Shown: positions 32,104-40,860 of the stretch, in pieces
How positions within the stretch are numbered: the stretch's first letter is position 1
Layout: each line of letters begins with the position of its first letter
Assembly (NCBI RefSeq): GCF_019397265.1
Contig: NZ_CP068985.1
Span: 5,820,001-5,884,000 of the forward strand
DNA length: 64,000 nt
Direction: 5' to 3'
DNA from: Nonomuraea coxensis DSM 45129
Lineage (GTDB): Bacteria; Actinomycetota; Actinomycetes; Streptosporangiales; Streptosporangiaceae
Made by a program: the position numbers and the translations under genes
The notes under the pieces: model-generated
Database searches by the model: none
The model's input: the letters and a program-made list of their open reading frames with translations, nothing else
What the model was told of the DNA's origin: nothing

Positions 32104-33170
32104 GCGGCGGGGACCCGGCCCTCGCGGAACGGCCGCCGGAGCCGCCGCCGGGCCTCGTCACCGCCGCGCGCACGCCGTGGTTCGACCTCGACGAGTGCAC
32201 CGGCCACCGCACCGTCCGCCAGGAGGGCGGGGCGCTGGCCGGCGAGGACCCCATGACGCCGGACACCCACCACGACCTCGCCTCGGTCACCAAGGTCGTG
32301 GCGACCACCACGGCGCTCATCCGGCTGGTGTCGGAGCGGCTCGTGGACCTGGACGCGCCGCTCAGCGCGTACCTGCCGCACTCGTACGAGGCGATCACCG
32401 TGCGGGACCTGCTGCTGCACCGGGGCGGCCTGTGGGAGTGGTGGCCGCTGTACGTGCGGGCGGACCTGCCGCCGCCGCGCTACCGGCCCGGCCGCGCCCG
32501 GCACTACTCCGACCTCGGCTTCATCCTGCTCGGCCGGATCGTCTCGGCCGTGACCGGGCTGCGGCTCGACCGGGCCGTGGCCGAGCTGGTGACCAGGCCG
32601 CTCGGCCTGACCCGCACCACCTACGCCCGCCCCACGGGCACCGAGGTCGCCATGAGCGCCCTCGACGACCGGGTGGAGATGACCATGCTGGACACCGGCC
32701 GCCCCTACCCGGTCCCCTATCGCAGCGCCGACTTCGCCGGCTGGCGGCGCGGGCCGGTGGTGGGCGAGCCGGCCGACGGCAACGCCTTCCACGCCCTCGA
32801 CGGCGTCGCCGGCCACGCAGGGCTCTTCTCGACCGTCCCCGACCTGCTGCGGTACTGCCTGGCGATGTCCCGGTACGAGGAGCACGACCGGCTGTGGCGG
32901 CCGGAGACGGTCCGCGAGTTCCTCGCCCCCGGCCCCGATCCCGAGCAGGCGCTCGGCTTCCGCCGCTACGCCCTCGACCTGGGCGGCGAGCGCGTGACCG
33001 TGCTCGGCCATCCCGGGTACGTCGGCTGCGCGATCGGCTTCGTCCCCGGCCGGGACGTGGCCCTGGTCGTGGCGAGCAACCGCCTGCTCGTCACCGGCGA
33101 GCCGACGCCGACCGACGACCTCTGGCACGGCCTGCTGCAGGCCGTCACGCGACAGACGAGGAACGCATGA
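32100..33170 (+). CDS. Serine beta-lactamase-fold hydrolase, probably AmiE-like amidase
   Basis: A 356-residue class C beta-lactamase/PBP-fold hydrolase with no signal peptide. The nucleophile motif is SVTK (S62, K65) in DLASVTKVVATTTALI, and the second motif is YSD at residues 136-138 in HYSDLGFILLGRIV. GHPGYVGCAIGFVP fills the third-motif region. GTG 32100 overlaps anmK (GTGA). In Bacillus subtilis the muropeptide operon contains AmiE, an N-acetylmuramoyl-L-alanine amidase of this same fold. By context the protein here probably strips stem peptides from imported muropeptides. A general esterase cannot be excluded. Confidence 0.75.
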   Translation: MSGGDPALAERPPEPPPGLVTAARTPWFDLDECTGHRTVRQEGGALAGEDPMTPDTHHDLASVTKVVATTTALIRLVSERLVDLDAPLSAYLPHSYEAITVRDLLLHRGGLWEWWPLYVRADLPPPRYRPGRARHYSDLGFILLGRIVSAVTGLRLDRAVAELVTRPLGLTRTTYARPTGTEVAMSALDDRVEMTMLDTGRPYPVPYRSADFAGWRRGPVVGEPADGNAFHALDGVAGHAGLFSTVPDLLRYCLAMSRYEEHDRLWRPETVREFLAPGPDPEQALGFRRYALDLGGERVTVLGHPGYVGCAIGFVPGRDVALVVASNRLLVTGEPTPTDDLWHGLLQAVTRQTRNA

Positions 33171-34762
33171 CCCCGCTCCTGGAGATCCGCGGCCTGTCGG
33201 TCGCCTTCCGCACCCGCAAGCAGGACGTCACCGCCGTACGGGACGTCTCGATGGAGATCCTGCCCGGCCAGACCGTCGCGGTCGTCGGCGAGTCGGGCTC
33301 GGGCAAGTCCACCACGGCCGCCGCGATCAACCGGCTCCTGCCGGACAACGGCCGCATCACCGCCGGCGAGATCCTGTTCGAGGGGCGCGACCTGGCGCGG
33401 GCGAGCCGCAGGGAGATGACCGCGATCCGCGGCGCGGGCATCGGCCTGGTCCCCCAGGACCCCATGTCGAACCTCAACCCGCTCATGCGGGTCGGCGACC
33501 AGATCGCCGAGGCGCTGGAGGTGCACGGCACGGCCACCGGCAGAGCGGCCCGCGCGCGGGTGCTGGAGCTGCTGGACCTGGTCGGCATCCCGGATCCGGA
33601 GCGGCGGGTCAGGCAGTACCCGCACGAGTTCTCCGGCGGCATGCGCCAGCGGGCGCTGATCGCCATGGGGCTGGCCTGCCGGCCGCGGCTGCTCATCGCC
33701 GACGAGCCCACCTCCGCGCTGGACGTGACCGTGCAGCGGCGCATCCTCGACCAGCTCGCCGCGCTCACGGCGGAGATGGGCACGGCGGTGCTCCTCATCA
33801 CGCACGACCTGGCGCTCGCGGCCGAGCGGGCGGACGTGGTGGCCGTGATGTACCAGGGCGAGATCGTGGAGACGGGGCCGGCGGCGGAGATCCTGGCCGC
33901 GCCCGGTCACGACTACACCAGGCGGCTGCTGCGCGCGGCGCCGAGCCTGTCGTCGGTGCGGGTGGCCGAGCCGCCGGGGCCGCCGCCGGAGGACCTGGTC
34001 GTCGTCGAGGGGCTGCGCAAGGTCTTCCCGCTGCGCGGCACGGGCGAGGAGCTGGTCGCGGTGGACGAGGTCTCCTTCCGGATCCCGCGCGGCCGTACGG
34101 TGGCGATCGTCGGCGAGTCCGGCTCGGGCAAGTCCACGACCGCCAACCTGGTGCTCGGGCTGGAGGCGGCCACGGCCGGCCGCATCCGCTTCGACGGCAC
34201 CGACCTGGCCGGGCTGGGGCGGCGCGAGCTGTTCGCCTTCCGCCGCCGGGTGCAGCCGGTCTTCCAGAACCCGTACGCCTCGCTCGACCCCCGCTACACC
34301 GTCGAGAAGTCGATCACCGAGCCGCTGCGCGTGCACGGCGTCGGCACCGCCGCCGAGCGCCGCGCGGCCGCCGCCCGCCTGCTGGAGCAGGTGTCGCTGC
34401 CGGCCTCGATGGGCGAGCGGCTGCCGCACGAGCTGTCCGGCGGCCAGCGCCAGCGGGTGGCCATCGCGCGGGCCCTCGCCCTGTCGCCCGAGCTGGTGGT
34501 GCTCGACGAGGCGGTCTCCGCGCTCGACGTGCTGGTCCAGGCCCAGATCCTGGAGCTGCTCGGCGAGCTGCAGCGCGAGCTGGGCCTCAGCTACCTGTTC
34601 ATCAGCCACGACCTGGCGGTGGTCCGGATGATCTCGCACCAGGTGCACGTGATGCGGCGCGGGCGGATCGTGGAGAGCGGCACGACGGAGGAGATCTTCG
34701 ACCGGCCGGCCGACGGCTACACCCGCGAACTGCTGGCCGCCATCCCCAGGGGGACAGAGTAG
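33167..34762 (+). CDS. Fused double ABC ATPase (DppD-DppF type)
   Basis: A 531-residue protein with two complete ATPase domains that are separate proteins in E. coli Dpp/Opp. Domain one has Walker A GESGSGKST at 41-49, signature FSGGM at 155-159 and Walker B LLIADE at 175-180. Domain two has Walker A at about 316-324, signature LSGGQ and Walker B VVLDEA. It energises the permease pair encoded earlier in the operon. The three genes between permeases and ATPase are all murein-sugar enzymes, which ties the transporter to that role. ATG 33167 overlaps the preceding stop. Confidence 0.92.
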   Translation: MTPLLEIRGLSVAFRTRKQDVTAVRDVSMEILPGQTVAVVGESGSGKSTTAAAINRLLPDNGRITAGEILFEGRDLARASRREMTAIRGAGIGLVPQDPMSNLNPLMRVGDQIAEALEVHGTATGRAARARVLELLDLVGIPDPERRVRQYPHEFSGGMRQRALIAMGLACRPRLLIADEPTSALDVTVQRRILDQLAALTAEMGTAVLLITHDLALAAERADVVAVMYQGEIVETGPAAEILAAPGHDYTRRLLRAAPSLSSVRVAEPPGPPPEDLVVVEGLRKVFPLRGTGEELVAVDEVSFRIPRGRTVAIVGESGSGKSTTANLVLGLEAATAGRIRFDGTDLAGLGRRELFAFRRRVQPVFQNPYASLDPRYTVEKSITEPLRVHGVGTAAERRAAAARLLEQVSLPASMGERLPHELSGGQRQRVAIARALALSPELVVLDEAVSALDVLVQAQILELLGELQRELGLSYLFISHDLAVVRMISHQVHVMRRGRIVESGTTEEIFDRPADGYTRELLAAIPRGTE

Positions 34763-34767
34763 GAGAG

Positions 34768-35514
34768 GTGAAGATCCTCCTTGTGCAGCCGCCGCGCTAC
34801 TCCTCCGACGGCCACGCCAACTTCGACGCCGTCGAGTCGCTGGTCACCCCCGGCTCCGCCGACCTGATGATCCTGCCCGAGCTGGCCGGCGCCACCCTGC
34901 CGCGCGCCGACTACTTAACCCGGGTGCGCGAGCTGGCCAGGGGCTCGGGGATGGCCGTGGTCGGCGGTTCCCACTACGACGACTCCGGCCCGGGCGGCCG
35001 GGTCAACAGGGGCGTGGCGGCCGGCCAGGACGGCACCCTGCTGGCCGCGTACGACAAGGCCCACCCGTACGGGCTGGAGCTGCGCTCGGGCGTCGTCCCC
35101 GGCCGTCCCGGCGGCGGCTTCGAGCTGAACGGCCGCCGCCTGCACGTACTGCTCTGCGCCGACCTGTGGTACTCCTCCAGCCTGGCCGGCGCGGACGAAC
35201 CGGACGCCGTGCTGGTGCCCGCCTTCTCGGTGACCCGCTGGGACGGGCCCGCCCCCGCCCGGCAGCTCTGGCAGCACATGAGCGTCGCCCGCGCCTACGA
35301 GTTCACGACGTACGTGGCGGTGAGCGACTGGCACCACGAGACCACCTACCACGGGCATCCGTGCGCGGGCGTGACCGGCCTGGCCAACCCCTGCCCGCGC
35401 ACCCACACCGAGTTCTTCACCGGTCCGCCGGACGCCGCCGTCTCGGTCCACGAGCTGGACTTCGGCCGTCTGGACGCCTTCCGCCAGGACCGGTCCGAGC
35501 GCGGCTTCCGGTAG
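34768..35514 (+). CDS. Carbon-nitrogen hydrolase (nitrilase superfamily)
   Basis: A 248-residue cytoplasmic C-N hydrolase. The catalytic triad is visible: E38 in LMILPELAG, K97 in AAYDKAHPYG and C130 in VLLCADLWYS. It starts 5 bases after the ATPase stop, with AGGAGAG directly before GTG 34768 and CCAGGGGGAC a little further upstream, so it is the last gene of the murein-salvage operon. Family members hydrolyse amides, including omega-amides and N-carbamoyl groups. A role in deamidating muropeptides or their fragments is a guess from context; the substrate is unknown. Confidence 0.8.
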   Translation: MKILLVQPPRYSSDGHANFDAVESLVTPGSADLMILPELAGATLPRADYLTRVRELARGSGMAVVGGSHYDDSGPGGRVNRGVAAGQDGTLLAAYDKAHPYGLELRSGVVPGRPGGGFELNGRRLHVLLCADLWYSSSLAGADEPDAVLVPAFSVTRWDGPAPARQLWQHMSVARAYEFTTYVAVSDWHHETTYHGHPCAGVTGLANPCPRTHTEFFTGPPDAAVSVHELDFGRLDAFRQDRSERGFR

Positions 35515-35527
35515 GGCTGGCCCTACC
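35510..35527. promoter_or_regulatory. Perfect 18-base palindrome after the C-N hydrolase
   Basis: GGTAGGGC-TG-GCCCTACC has perfect 8-base arms and spans the stop codon of the hydrolase gene. It is followed by AAGGGTTGGGG and lies 60 bases before the start of the sensor-domain gene. It could be a regulator site for that gene or part of a terminator; the loop of two bases favours a protein-binding site. Confidence 0.45.
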
Positions 35528-35586
35528 AAGGGTTGGGGCGTGCGCGGGATCGAGCGGGCGGGGCCGCCGCCCGTAGCGTGAGCGGC

Positions 35587-36267
35587 ATGACCTCCTTCCT
35601 GCGCCGTGTCGCCGCCGACACCCGCTACGTCCTGCTGGGCCTGCCCGTGGCCGTGGTCCACTTCGTCGTCGCCGTCGCCGGGCTGTCGGCCGGGCTCGGC
35701 GCGGCCGTCGCCTTCGTCGGGCTGCCTCTGCTGGCCGGGGCCGCCTTCGCGGCCCGCGGCCTCGCCGACGCCGAGCGGGCCGCGCTGCCCGCCGTCCTCG
35801 GCCACCCGGTCGGCCGCCCCCGCTACACGCCGGTGCCGCCGGAGGCGGGGCGGCTGCGCCGGCTGCTCAACCCGCTCGCCTCCGGGCAGGCGTGGATGGA
35901 CCTGCTGCACGGGATCGTCGCCTTCCCGTTCGCGCTGGTCTCGTTCGTGCTGGGCGTGACCTGGTGGGCCGGGACGATCGCCGGCCTCACCTTCCCGCTG
36001 TACGGCTGGATCATCGCCCGCATCCCCGGCGTCGAGTCGCCGCTGCCCTCCTGGCTGGGGCTGCCCGAGTGGCTGGTCGCGGGCGATCTGGCCGTCGTGC
36101 TCGTCAACACCGGCATCGGCGTGCTGTTCGCGCTGACGCTGATGCCGGTGCTGCGGCTCGCCGCCCTGATGAAGGCCGGCGTCTCCCAGGCGCTGCTCAC
36201 CCGCGCCCCCGAGCCGGAGCGGGTCTCCTCCTCCTACGACCCGGCGCTCTGGACGGCGGCCCGCTGA
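35587..36267 (+). CDS. Sensor-domain membrane protein without kinase module
   Basis: A 226-residue protein matching the putative sensor domain usually found at the N-terminus of actinobacterial histidine kinases. It has four membrane helices in two hairpins (LLGLPVAVVHFVVAVAGLSAGLGAAVAFVGLPLLAG and HGIVAFPFALVSFVLGVTWWAGTIAGLTFPLY) separated by a soluble loop. No kinase or response regulator follows; the next gene is a protease on the opposite strand. ATG 35587 follows TAGCGT (35574-35579) by 7 bases, consistent with a leaderless message. The role is unknown. Confidence 0.65.
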   Translation: MTSFLRRVAADTRYVLLGLPVAVVHFVVAVAGLSAGLGAAVAFVGLPLLAGAAFAARGLADAERAALPAVLGHPVGRPRYTPVPPEAGRLRRLLNPLASGQAWMDLLHGIVAFPFALVSFVLGVTWWAGTIAGLTFPLYGWIIARIPGVESPLPSWLGLPEWLVAGDLAVVLVNTGIGVLFALTLMPVLRLAALMKAGVSQALLTRAPEPERVSSSYDPALWTAAR

Positions 36268-36272
36268 CCCGC

Positions 36273-39200
36273 TCAGCGCAGGGCGTAGGCGCGGATCACC
36301 TCCTGGGACAGCGTGCCGCCGGCGGCGTCGGCGGCCGTGAGCCGGAGCGAGACGAAACCGGGGCGGGCGTGGCCGAGCGTCGTCGTGTAGCCGCCCCCGC
36401 CGGTGCTCCGCAGGCGGGCGGCGCTCCACGTGGCGCCGTCGTCGTACGACACCTCCAGCGCCACGTCCTTGACCGCGCTCGCCTCGGCCCCCTCCTGGTG
36501 GGACACCGTCAGCCGCAGCGTTCGCGACCCGGCCTGGTTGCGCAGGTCGACCGGCGCGTCGAAGCGGGCCATGAGCAGCGGCAGCACCTCGGCCTGCGCC
36601 GCGTGCGCGGAGGCGAACGTCCACACCGCCCTGGTCCTGGTGGACATCCTCGCCCACACGGCCTCGTTGGCCACGTCGTACTCGATGCGGTAGCGCGCCC
36701 GCCCGGCCGGCACCACGCCCGACCCCGCCGGCAGGTAGTTCGTCCGCCACATCAGCGTGTCGTCGCGGTAGACCCGGAAGTCGGTCTTCAGCCCGTGCTC
36801 GAAGTCGCTGGTGTAGGCCTCGCCGAAGTTGCCCCCGGCGTCGACGAAGCCCTGCATGGAGATCCGCAGCAGGTCGCCCTCCCGGCGGACCGGGTTGCGC
36901 GGGTTGACGCCGGGCAGCAGCGGCTGCCGGAACACGCTCCGCTCGCCGCGCTCCCCCGCCTCGTACGCGCGGAACTCGGGCGAGGCCATCGACAGGCGCG
37001 GCGTCTGCGGATGCGGCCACATGGTGTTGTAGGGACGCTCCGGGCTGATCGCCGAGGTGGTCCAGCGCACTCCGGGATCGGGCGTGACGTAGTCGGCCCG
37101 GGTGCGCGGCACCTTCGCCAGGGGCAGGTTCGTCGCGACGGAGACGGCGTCCCAGGGCTCGAAGGCGAAGCGGGCCTCGTTCGCGGTCACGTCGCCGGCG
37201 AGCTGGCTGTGGTAGGCGGTGTCGATCCTGGCCAGGGAGCGGGCGCGGACGGTGTAGCGGAGCCGGTCCGGCACCCGGCCCTGCTCGCGCAGGTACAGGT
37301 CGTAGGCGTACGGGCTTGCGGTCACGCCCTTGGCGACGACGGGCAGCGGCAGCAGGCGCAGCCGCGCGGTCAGCGCCAGCCCCTCCTCGTGGCTGAGCCG
37401 CACGGTCGGCACGGCCAGCTTCACCCCGCTGCCGCCGGCGCCGGCGTCGGCGCCGGGCCGGTCGGCCCAGACGGCCACCATCGCCGCGCCCGCCGCGGCG
37501 GCGGCGTTGGCCTGCGTGGCGACCGGCACGTCCGCCGTGCGGCGGATGACCGCGAGCCGGCCGCGCAGGTCACGGGCCTCGATCTCCTTCGCGCTGCCCC
37601 GGCCGGCGTCCACGGCGAGGAGCGCGCGGGTGCCGTCCAGGCGGGGGTACTCGGCGGCGAAGTCGCTGAAGTGGACGGGATCGACGTACTCGGGGGTCAG
37701 TCTCAGCCCGGGCGCGGTGAAGGCGATCGCGGGGGCCTGCAGCCGCCAGCGGGTGGCGACGACGAACGTGCCCTTGGTGACCTTCCGCGTCGGCTGCACG
37801 AACAGCCGCTCCTCGATCTGCGAGCCGGGCGTGATGGTCGTGCCGCCGCGCAGCGCCGTCCCCTGGCCGCCGCTGCGGTACCACATGAGCGCGGCGGCGG
37901 CGCCGGTGTTGCGCTTGGTCTCGTGGTCGGGGGTGTCGACCAGCACCTCGACGGCCTCGCGGGCGTCCAGCACGACCTCGGTGTCCTCGGTGATCCGCAG
38001 CTCGGGGTCGCCGAGCAGGCTCTCGTTGAGCGGCTTGCCGCTCGCGGTGCTGTCCTGGTCGGCGGGCATGGTGAAGACGTGGCCGAGCACCGAGTACGTG
38101 CCGGGCCGGACGAGCAGGCAGGTGCCGCTGCCGTACTTCTGGTCGGTGCACGGCTCGGCGGGGTCGCCCGGCAGCAGGCGGCCGGCCAGGGTGCCCTCGT
38201 CCAGGTCGAGCACGGTGAAGCCGCCGCGGGCCGGGCGGCCGTCCCTGGCGATGCCGCGGACGCGCAGCTCGACCCGCTTCTCGTCGACGGTGGCGGTCAG
38301 CAGGGTGCGTACGGGCGGGCCGCCCGCGACGGCGGCGGTCAGCTCCTCCCGCAGCGCGCCCGGCCCGGCGGCCTCGACGGTGACCGTGGCCTGGGCGGTC
38401 CCTCCTGCGGGGACCGTCAGCGCGGCGGGCTCGACGGCGAAGCCGTTCCCCGCGCTCAGGTCCAGCTCGGCGGGGGTCTGCCCGAGGTTGCGGTAGGTCA
38501 CGGTCCTGGCCGGCCGCTCGCCCGGCGCGACCCGGCCGAACGCGGCCGAGCCTCCGGAGGAGGCCACCACGCCCGCCTTCAGCGCGGCGGCCACGTCGAT
38601 GCGGCCCGCGCCCTGGGCGTCCGCCGGGATGTCCGCGCCGGGCACGGCGGAGGCCATGAGCAGCGCCTTCAGCTCGGCGGCGGTGACGCCGGGCCGGGCC
38701 TGGCGCAGCAGCGCCGCCGCGCCCGCCACGTGCGGGGTGGCCATCGAGGTGCCGGACATCGTGAGCTCGCCGCCGCCCGCCTTGGCGGCGGTGATGTCCA
38801 CGCCGGGGGCGGTCACGTCGGGCTTGACGTCGTCGCCGGCGCCGGCCGGGCCGCGGCTGGAGAAGTCGGCCAGCCGGTCGGCGTCGTCCACGGCGCCGAC
38901 GGTCAGCGCCTCTGGAGCGTCGCCGGGCGCGCCCACGCAGCGTTCGCAGCCGTCGTTGCCGGCGGCCACGACGAACAGCGTGCCGTGCGCGGCGCTGAGC
39001 CGGGAGAGCGCGTCGGTGAGCGGGCCGCCGGGCTCCGGCGAGCCGAGGCTGAGGTTGACGATGTCGGCGTGCTTCTCGGCGGCCGCCCACTCCATGCCGT
39101 CGATGATCCACGACGACAGGCCGTAGCCGTCGGCGTCCAGCACCCGGCCGTCGAGCAGCTTCGCGCCGGGCGCGACGCCCTTGGCCCCGGCCACCGTGCT

Positions 39201-40040
39201 CGCCACGTGCGTGCCGTGGCCGTGCGGGTCGCCGGCGGTCTCCCCGCCGGTCAGGTCGCGCCGGTCGGCGACGCGGCCGGCCAGGTCGGGGTGGGTGGCG
39301 TCCACGCCGGTGTCGAGGACGGCGACGGTGGCGCCGGTCCCGTCGAACCCGGCGGCCCACGCCTGCGGCGCGCCGATGCGCGGGACACTGGCGGCGAGGT
39401 CCGGCCGGATCCTGCGGTCGAGCCAGATCTTGGTGACGCCGGACAGCGGCCCGGCCGTACGCGCCCGCGGGGCGGCGGCGAGCCTGGTCAGCTCCGCGCC
39501 GAGCCCGGCCGCGTCGGCGGCGGCCAGGGTGACGCCCGCGCCGCCGATGCTCTCCAGCGTGCGCACCTGCTTGAGGGCCGGCAGCACGGCCTTGGGGGCG
39601 TCGGCGGCGTAGGTGAGGATGAGCGGGACGGCGTCGCCGTACCCCTGCTCGGCCAGCGCGGTCACGTCGAACAGCGCGGCGTCGAGCCGGCCGGGCACCA
39701 GCGCGGCGACGTCGTCGGGGATGACGCTCACCGCGCCGTCCGACTCCAGCACCTGGAAGGCGGGCACCGAGCCGTCGGCGCGCGGCGCGGGCGTGACGGT
39801 CACGGTGCTGTGCCCGCCGTCCACGGCCCGCACCCGGACCCGGTCGCCGGTGACGAGCGTGATCTCCTCGCCCTGCGGCAGGCCGGTGAACGTCCCCGTG
39901 AATGTCCCGGTGAACTCCACCGGCGCCGCGGCGCCCGCACGCGCGGCGGGCGCCGTGAGCAGCGAGGCGGCCACGGCCAGGACCGCGGCCGTCACCGCCC
40001 CCCGCCGCCGGCGGCCCGCCCGCCCCAATCTGCCCGGCAT
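36273..40040 (-). CDS. Large secreted S8 (subtilisin-like) serine protease
   Basis: A 1255-residue exported protease. It has a signal peptide (about 1-37), a pro-region, and a peptidase S8 domain with catalytic D243 (VAVLDTGVDATHP), H275 (HGHGTHVAS) and S432 (SGTSMATPHVAGAAALL). Beta-sandwich and PA-like regions follow, and a long C-terminal extension probably binds substrate or the wall. An FTGT repeat occurs just after the signal. It resembles the very large actinobacterial subtilases that degrade extracellular protein. ATG 40040 has GGGGAGG upstream. The gene ends 5 bases from the convergent sensor-domain gene. Confidence 0.92.
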   Translation of the reverse strand: MPGRLGRAGRRRRGAVTAAVLAVAASLLTAPAARAGAAAPVEFTGTFTGTFTGLPQGEEITLVTGDRVRVRAVDGGHSTVTVTPAPRADGSVPAFQVLESDGAVSVIPDDVAALVPGRLDAALFDVTALAEQGYGDAVPLILTYAADAPKAVLPALKQVRTLESIGGAGVTLAAADAAGLGAELTRLAAAPRARTAGPLSGVTKIWLDRRIRPDLAASVPRIGAPQAWAAGFDGTGATVAVLDTGVDATHPDLAGRVADRRDLTGGETAGDPHGHGTHVASTVAGAKGVAPGAKLLDGRVLDADGYGLSSWIIDGMEWAAAEKHADIVNLSLGSPEPGGPLTDALSRLSAAHGTLFVVAAGNDGCERCVGAPGDAPEALTVGAVDDADRLADFSSRGPAGAGDDVKPDVTAPGVDITAAKAGGGELTMSGTSMATPHVAGAAALLRQARPGVTAAELKALLMASAVPGADIPADAQGAGRIDVAAALKAGVVASSGGSAAFGRVAPGERPARTVTYRNLGQTPAELDLSAGNGFAVEPAALTVPAGGTAQATVTVEAAGPGALREELTAAVAGGPPVRTLLTATVDEKRVELRVRGIARDGRPARGGFTVLDLDEGTLAGRLLPGDPAEPCTDQKYGSGTCLLVRPGTYSVLGHVFTMPADQDSTASGKPLNESLLGDPELRITEDTEVVLDAREAVEVLVDTPDHETKRNTGAAAALMWYRSGGQGTALRGGTTITPGSQIEERLFVQPTRKVTKGTFVVATRWRLQAPAIAFTAPGLRLTPEYVDPVHFSDFAAEYPRLDGTRALLAVDAGRGSAKEIEARDLRGRLAVIRRTADVPVATQANAAAAAGAAMVAVWADRPGADAGAGGSGVKLAVPTVRLSHEEGLALTARLRLLPLPVVAKGVTASPYAYDLYLREQGRVPDRLRYTVRARSLARIDTAYHSQLAGDVTANEARFAFEPWDAVSVATNLPLAKVPRTRADYVTPDPGVRWTTSAISPERPYNTMWPHPQTPRLSMASPEFRAYEAGERGERSVFRQPLLPGVNPRNPVRREGDLLRISMQGFVDAGGNFGEAYTSDFEHGLKTDFRVYRDDTLMWRTNYLPAGSGVVPAGRARYRIEYDVANEAVWARMSTRTRAVWTFASAHAAQAEVLPLLMARFDAPVDLRNQAGSRTLRLTVSHQEGAEASAVKDVALEVSYDDGATWSAARLRSTGGGGYTTTLGHARPGFVSLRLTAADAAGGTLSQEVIRAYALR

Positions 40041-40058
40041 GGACGACCTCCCCGAGAA

Positions 40059-40104
40059 TCGGTAAGCACGAATACCGAATTCCTAGTGATCCCTAAGAGG
40101 GGAT
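40059..40104 (-). promoter_or_regulatory. Inverted repeats upstream of the protease gene
   Basis: Two inverted repeats lie 20-65 bases before the protease start: TCGGTA-N8-TACCGA (40059-40078) and ATCCC-N6-GGGAT (40089-40104). Their position suits operators for an exported protease under environmental control. No clear -35/-10 pair could be assigned, and no regulator gene is adjacent. The rest of the 161-base gap carries only the likely promoter of the VOC gene. Confidence 0.35.
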
Positions 40105-40201
40105 GTCCATGCGATGGCCTGGCCAGATCACGACTTGTCGTGAACTCGCCACCACGGCCAGGGGGCTTACCGGCAATAGTTGAAAGGCGTACGGTTGGGG
40201 T

Positions 40202-40807
40202 ATGGCTGAGACCCCCGATCAGGTGCACTGGCGTGGCGTGCACCATCTCGCCCTGGTGACCGCGGACATGGACGCCACCGTGCGCTTCTGGCACGACGTC
40301 CTCGGCGCCCGCCTCGTCGCCACCCTGGCCGTCCCCGCGTTCAAGCACTACTTCTTCGACGTCGCGCCCGGCAACACGGTCGCCTTCTTCGAGTACGCCG
40401 ACCAGCCGCTCGACAGCTTCGCCAAACCCGCGGGCGTCCCGTACGCGCGCGCCGCCCAGTTCGACCACCTGGCGCTGCACCTGCCGGACGAGGAGGCGCT
40501 GCACCGCATGCGCGACCGGCTGAAGGCGCACGGCTGCGAGGTCACCGACGTCATCGACCACGGTTTCCTGCGCTCGATCTACTTCAGCGACCCCAACGGG
40601 ATCGCCCTGGAGGCGTCCTGGTGGACGCTCGACCCGACCGGCCGCCCGGCCGACCACTCCGACGAGCGGCTGTTCGCCGACCCCGACCCGGTGCCGGCCG
40701 TGCGCGAGCTGCGCGAGGAGGGCCGGCTGCGCCACACGGTGGCGACCCGCCTGGTCGACGGCGTCATCGAGGACCTGCGCCGCGAGGGCATCACGCTGGA
40801 GCGCTGA
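40202..40807 (+). CDS. VOC superfamily (glyoxalase-fold) protein
   Basis: A 201-residue vicinal-oxygen-chelate protein. WRGVHHLALVTADMDATVRFWHDVLG forms the first module and AAQFDHLALHLPDEEALHRM plus YFSDPNGIALEASWW the second, with putative metal ligands at the first-module histidine, at FDHLAL and at the glutamate of ALEAS. It could be a dioxygenase, isomerase or resistance protein; the substrate is unknown. It is probably leaderless: TACGGT at 40190-40195 lies 6 bases before the ATG. About 60 residues rich in charged helix follow the core domain. Confidence 0.75.
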   Translation: MAETPDQVHWRGVHHLALVTADMDATVRFWHDVLGARLVATLAVPAFKHYFFDVAPGNTVAFFEYADQPLDSFAKPAGVPYARAAQFDHLALHLPDEEALHRMRDRLKAHGCEVTDVIDHGFLRSIYFSDPNGIALEASWWTLDPTGRPADHSDERLFADPDPVPAVRELREEGRLRHTVATRLVDGVIEDLRREGITLER

Positions 40808-40813
40808 ACGGGA

Positions 40814-40847
40814 CGGGCACCCCCGGAGCGCGGTCCAGGGGTGCCCG
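40814..40847. terminator. Bidirectional terminator between VOC and xylanase genes
   Basis: CGGGCACCCC (40814-40823) and GGGGTGCCCG (40838-40847) form a perfect 10-base stem with a 14-base loop, in the 53-base gap between the two convergent genes. It likely ends both transcripts. Confidence 0.65.
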
Positions 40848-40860
40848 GTCTGCCTGGCCG

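Noticed and set aside
35892..40259. 1455-codon open frame opposite the subtilase gene
   Set aside because: Low-complexity antisense shadow of a well-supported protease gene; no domain is visible.
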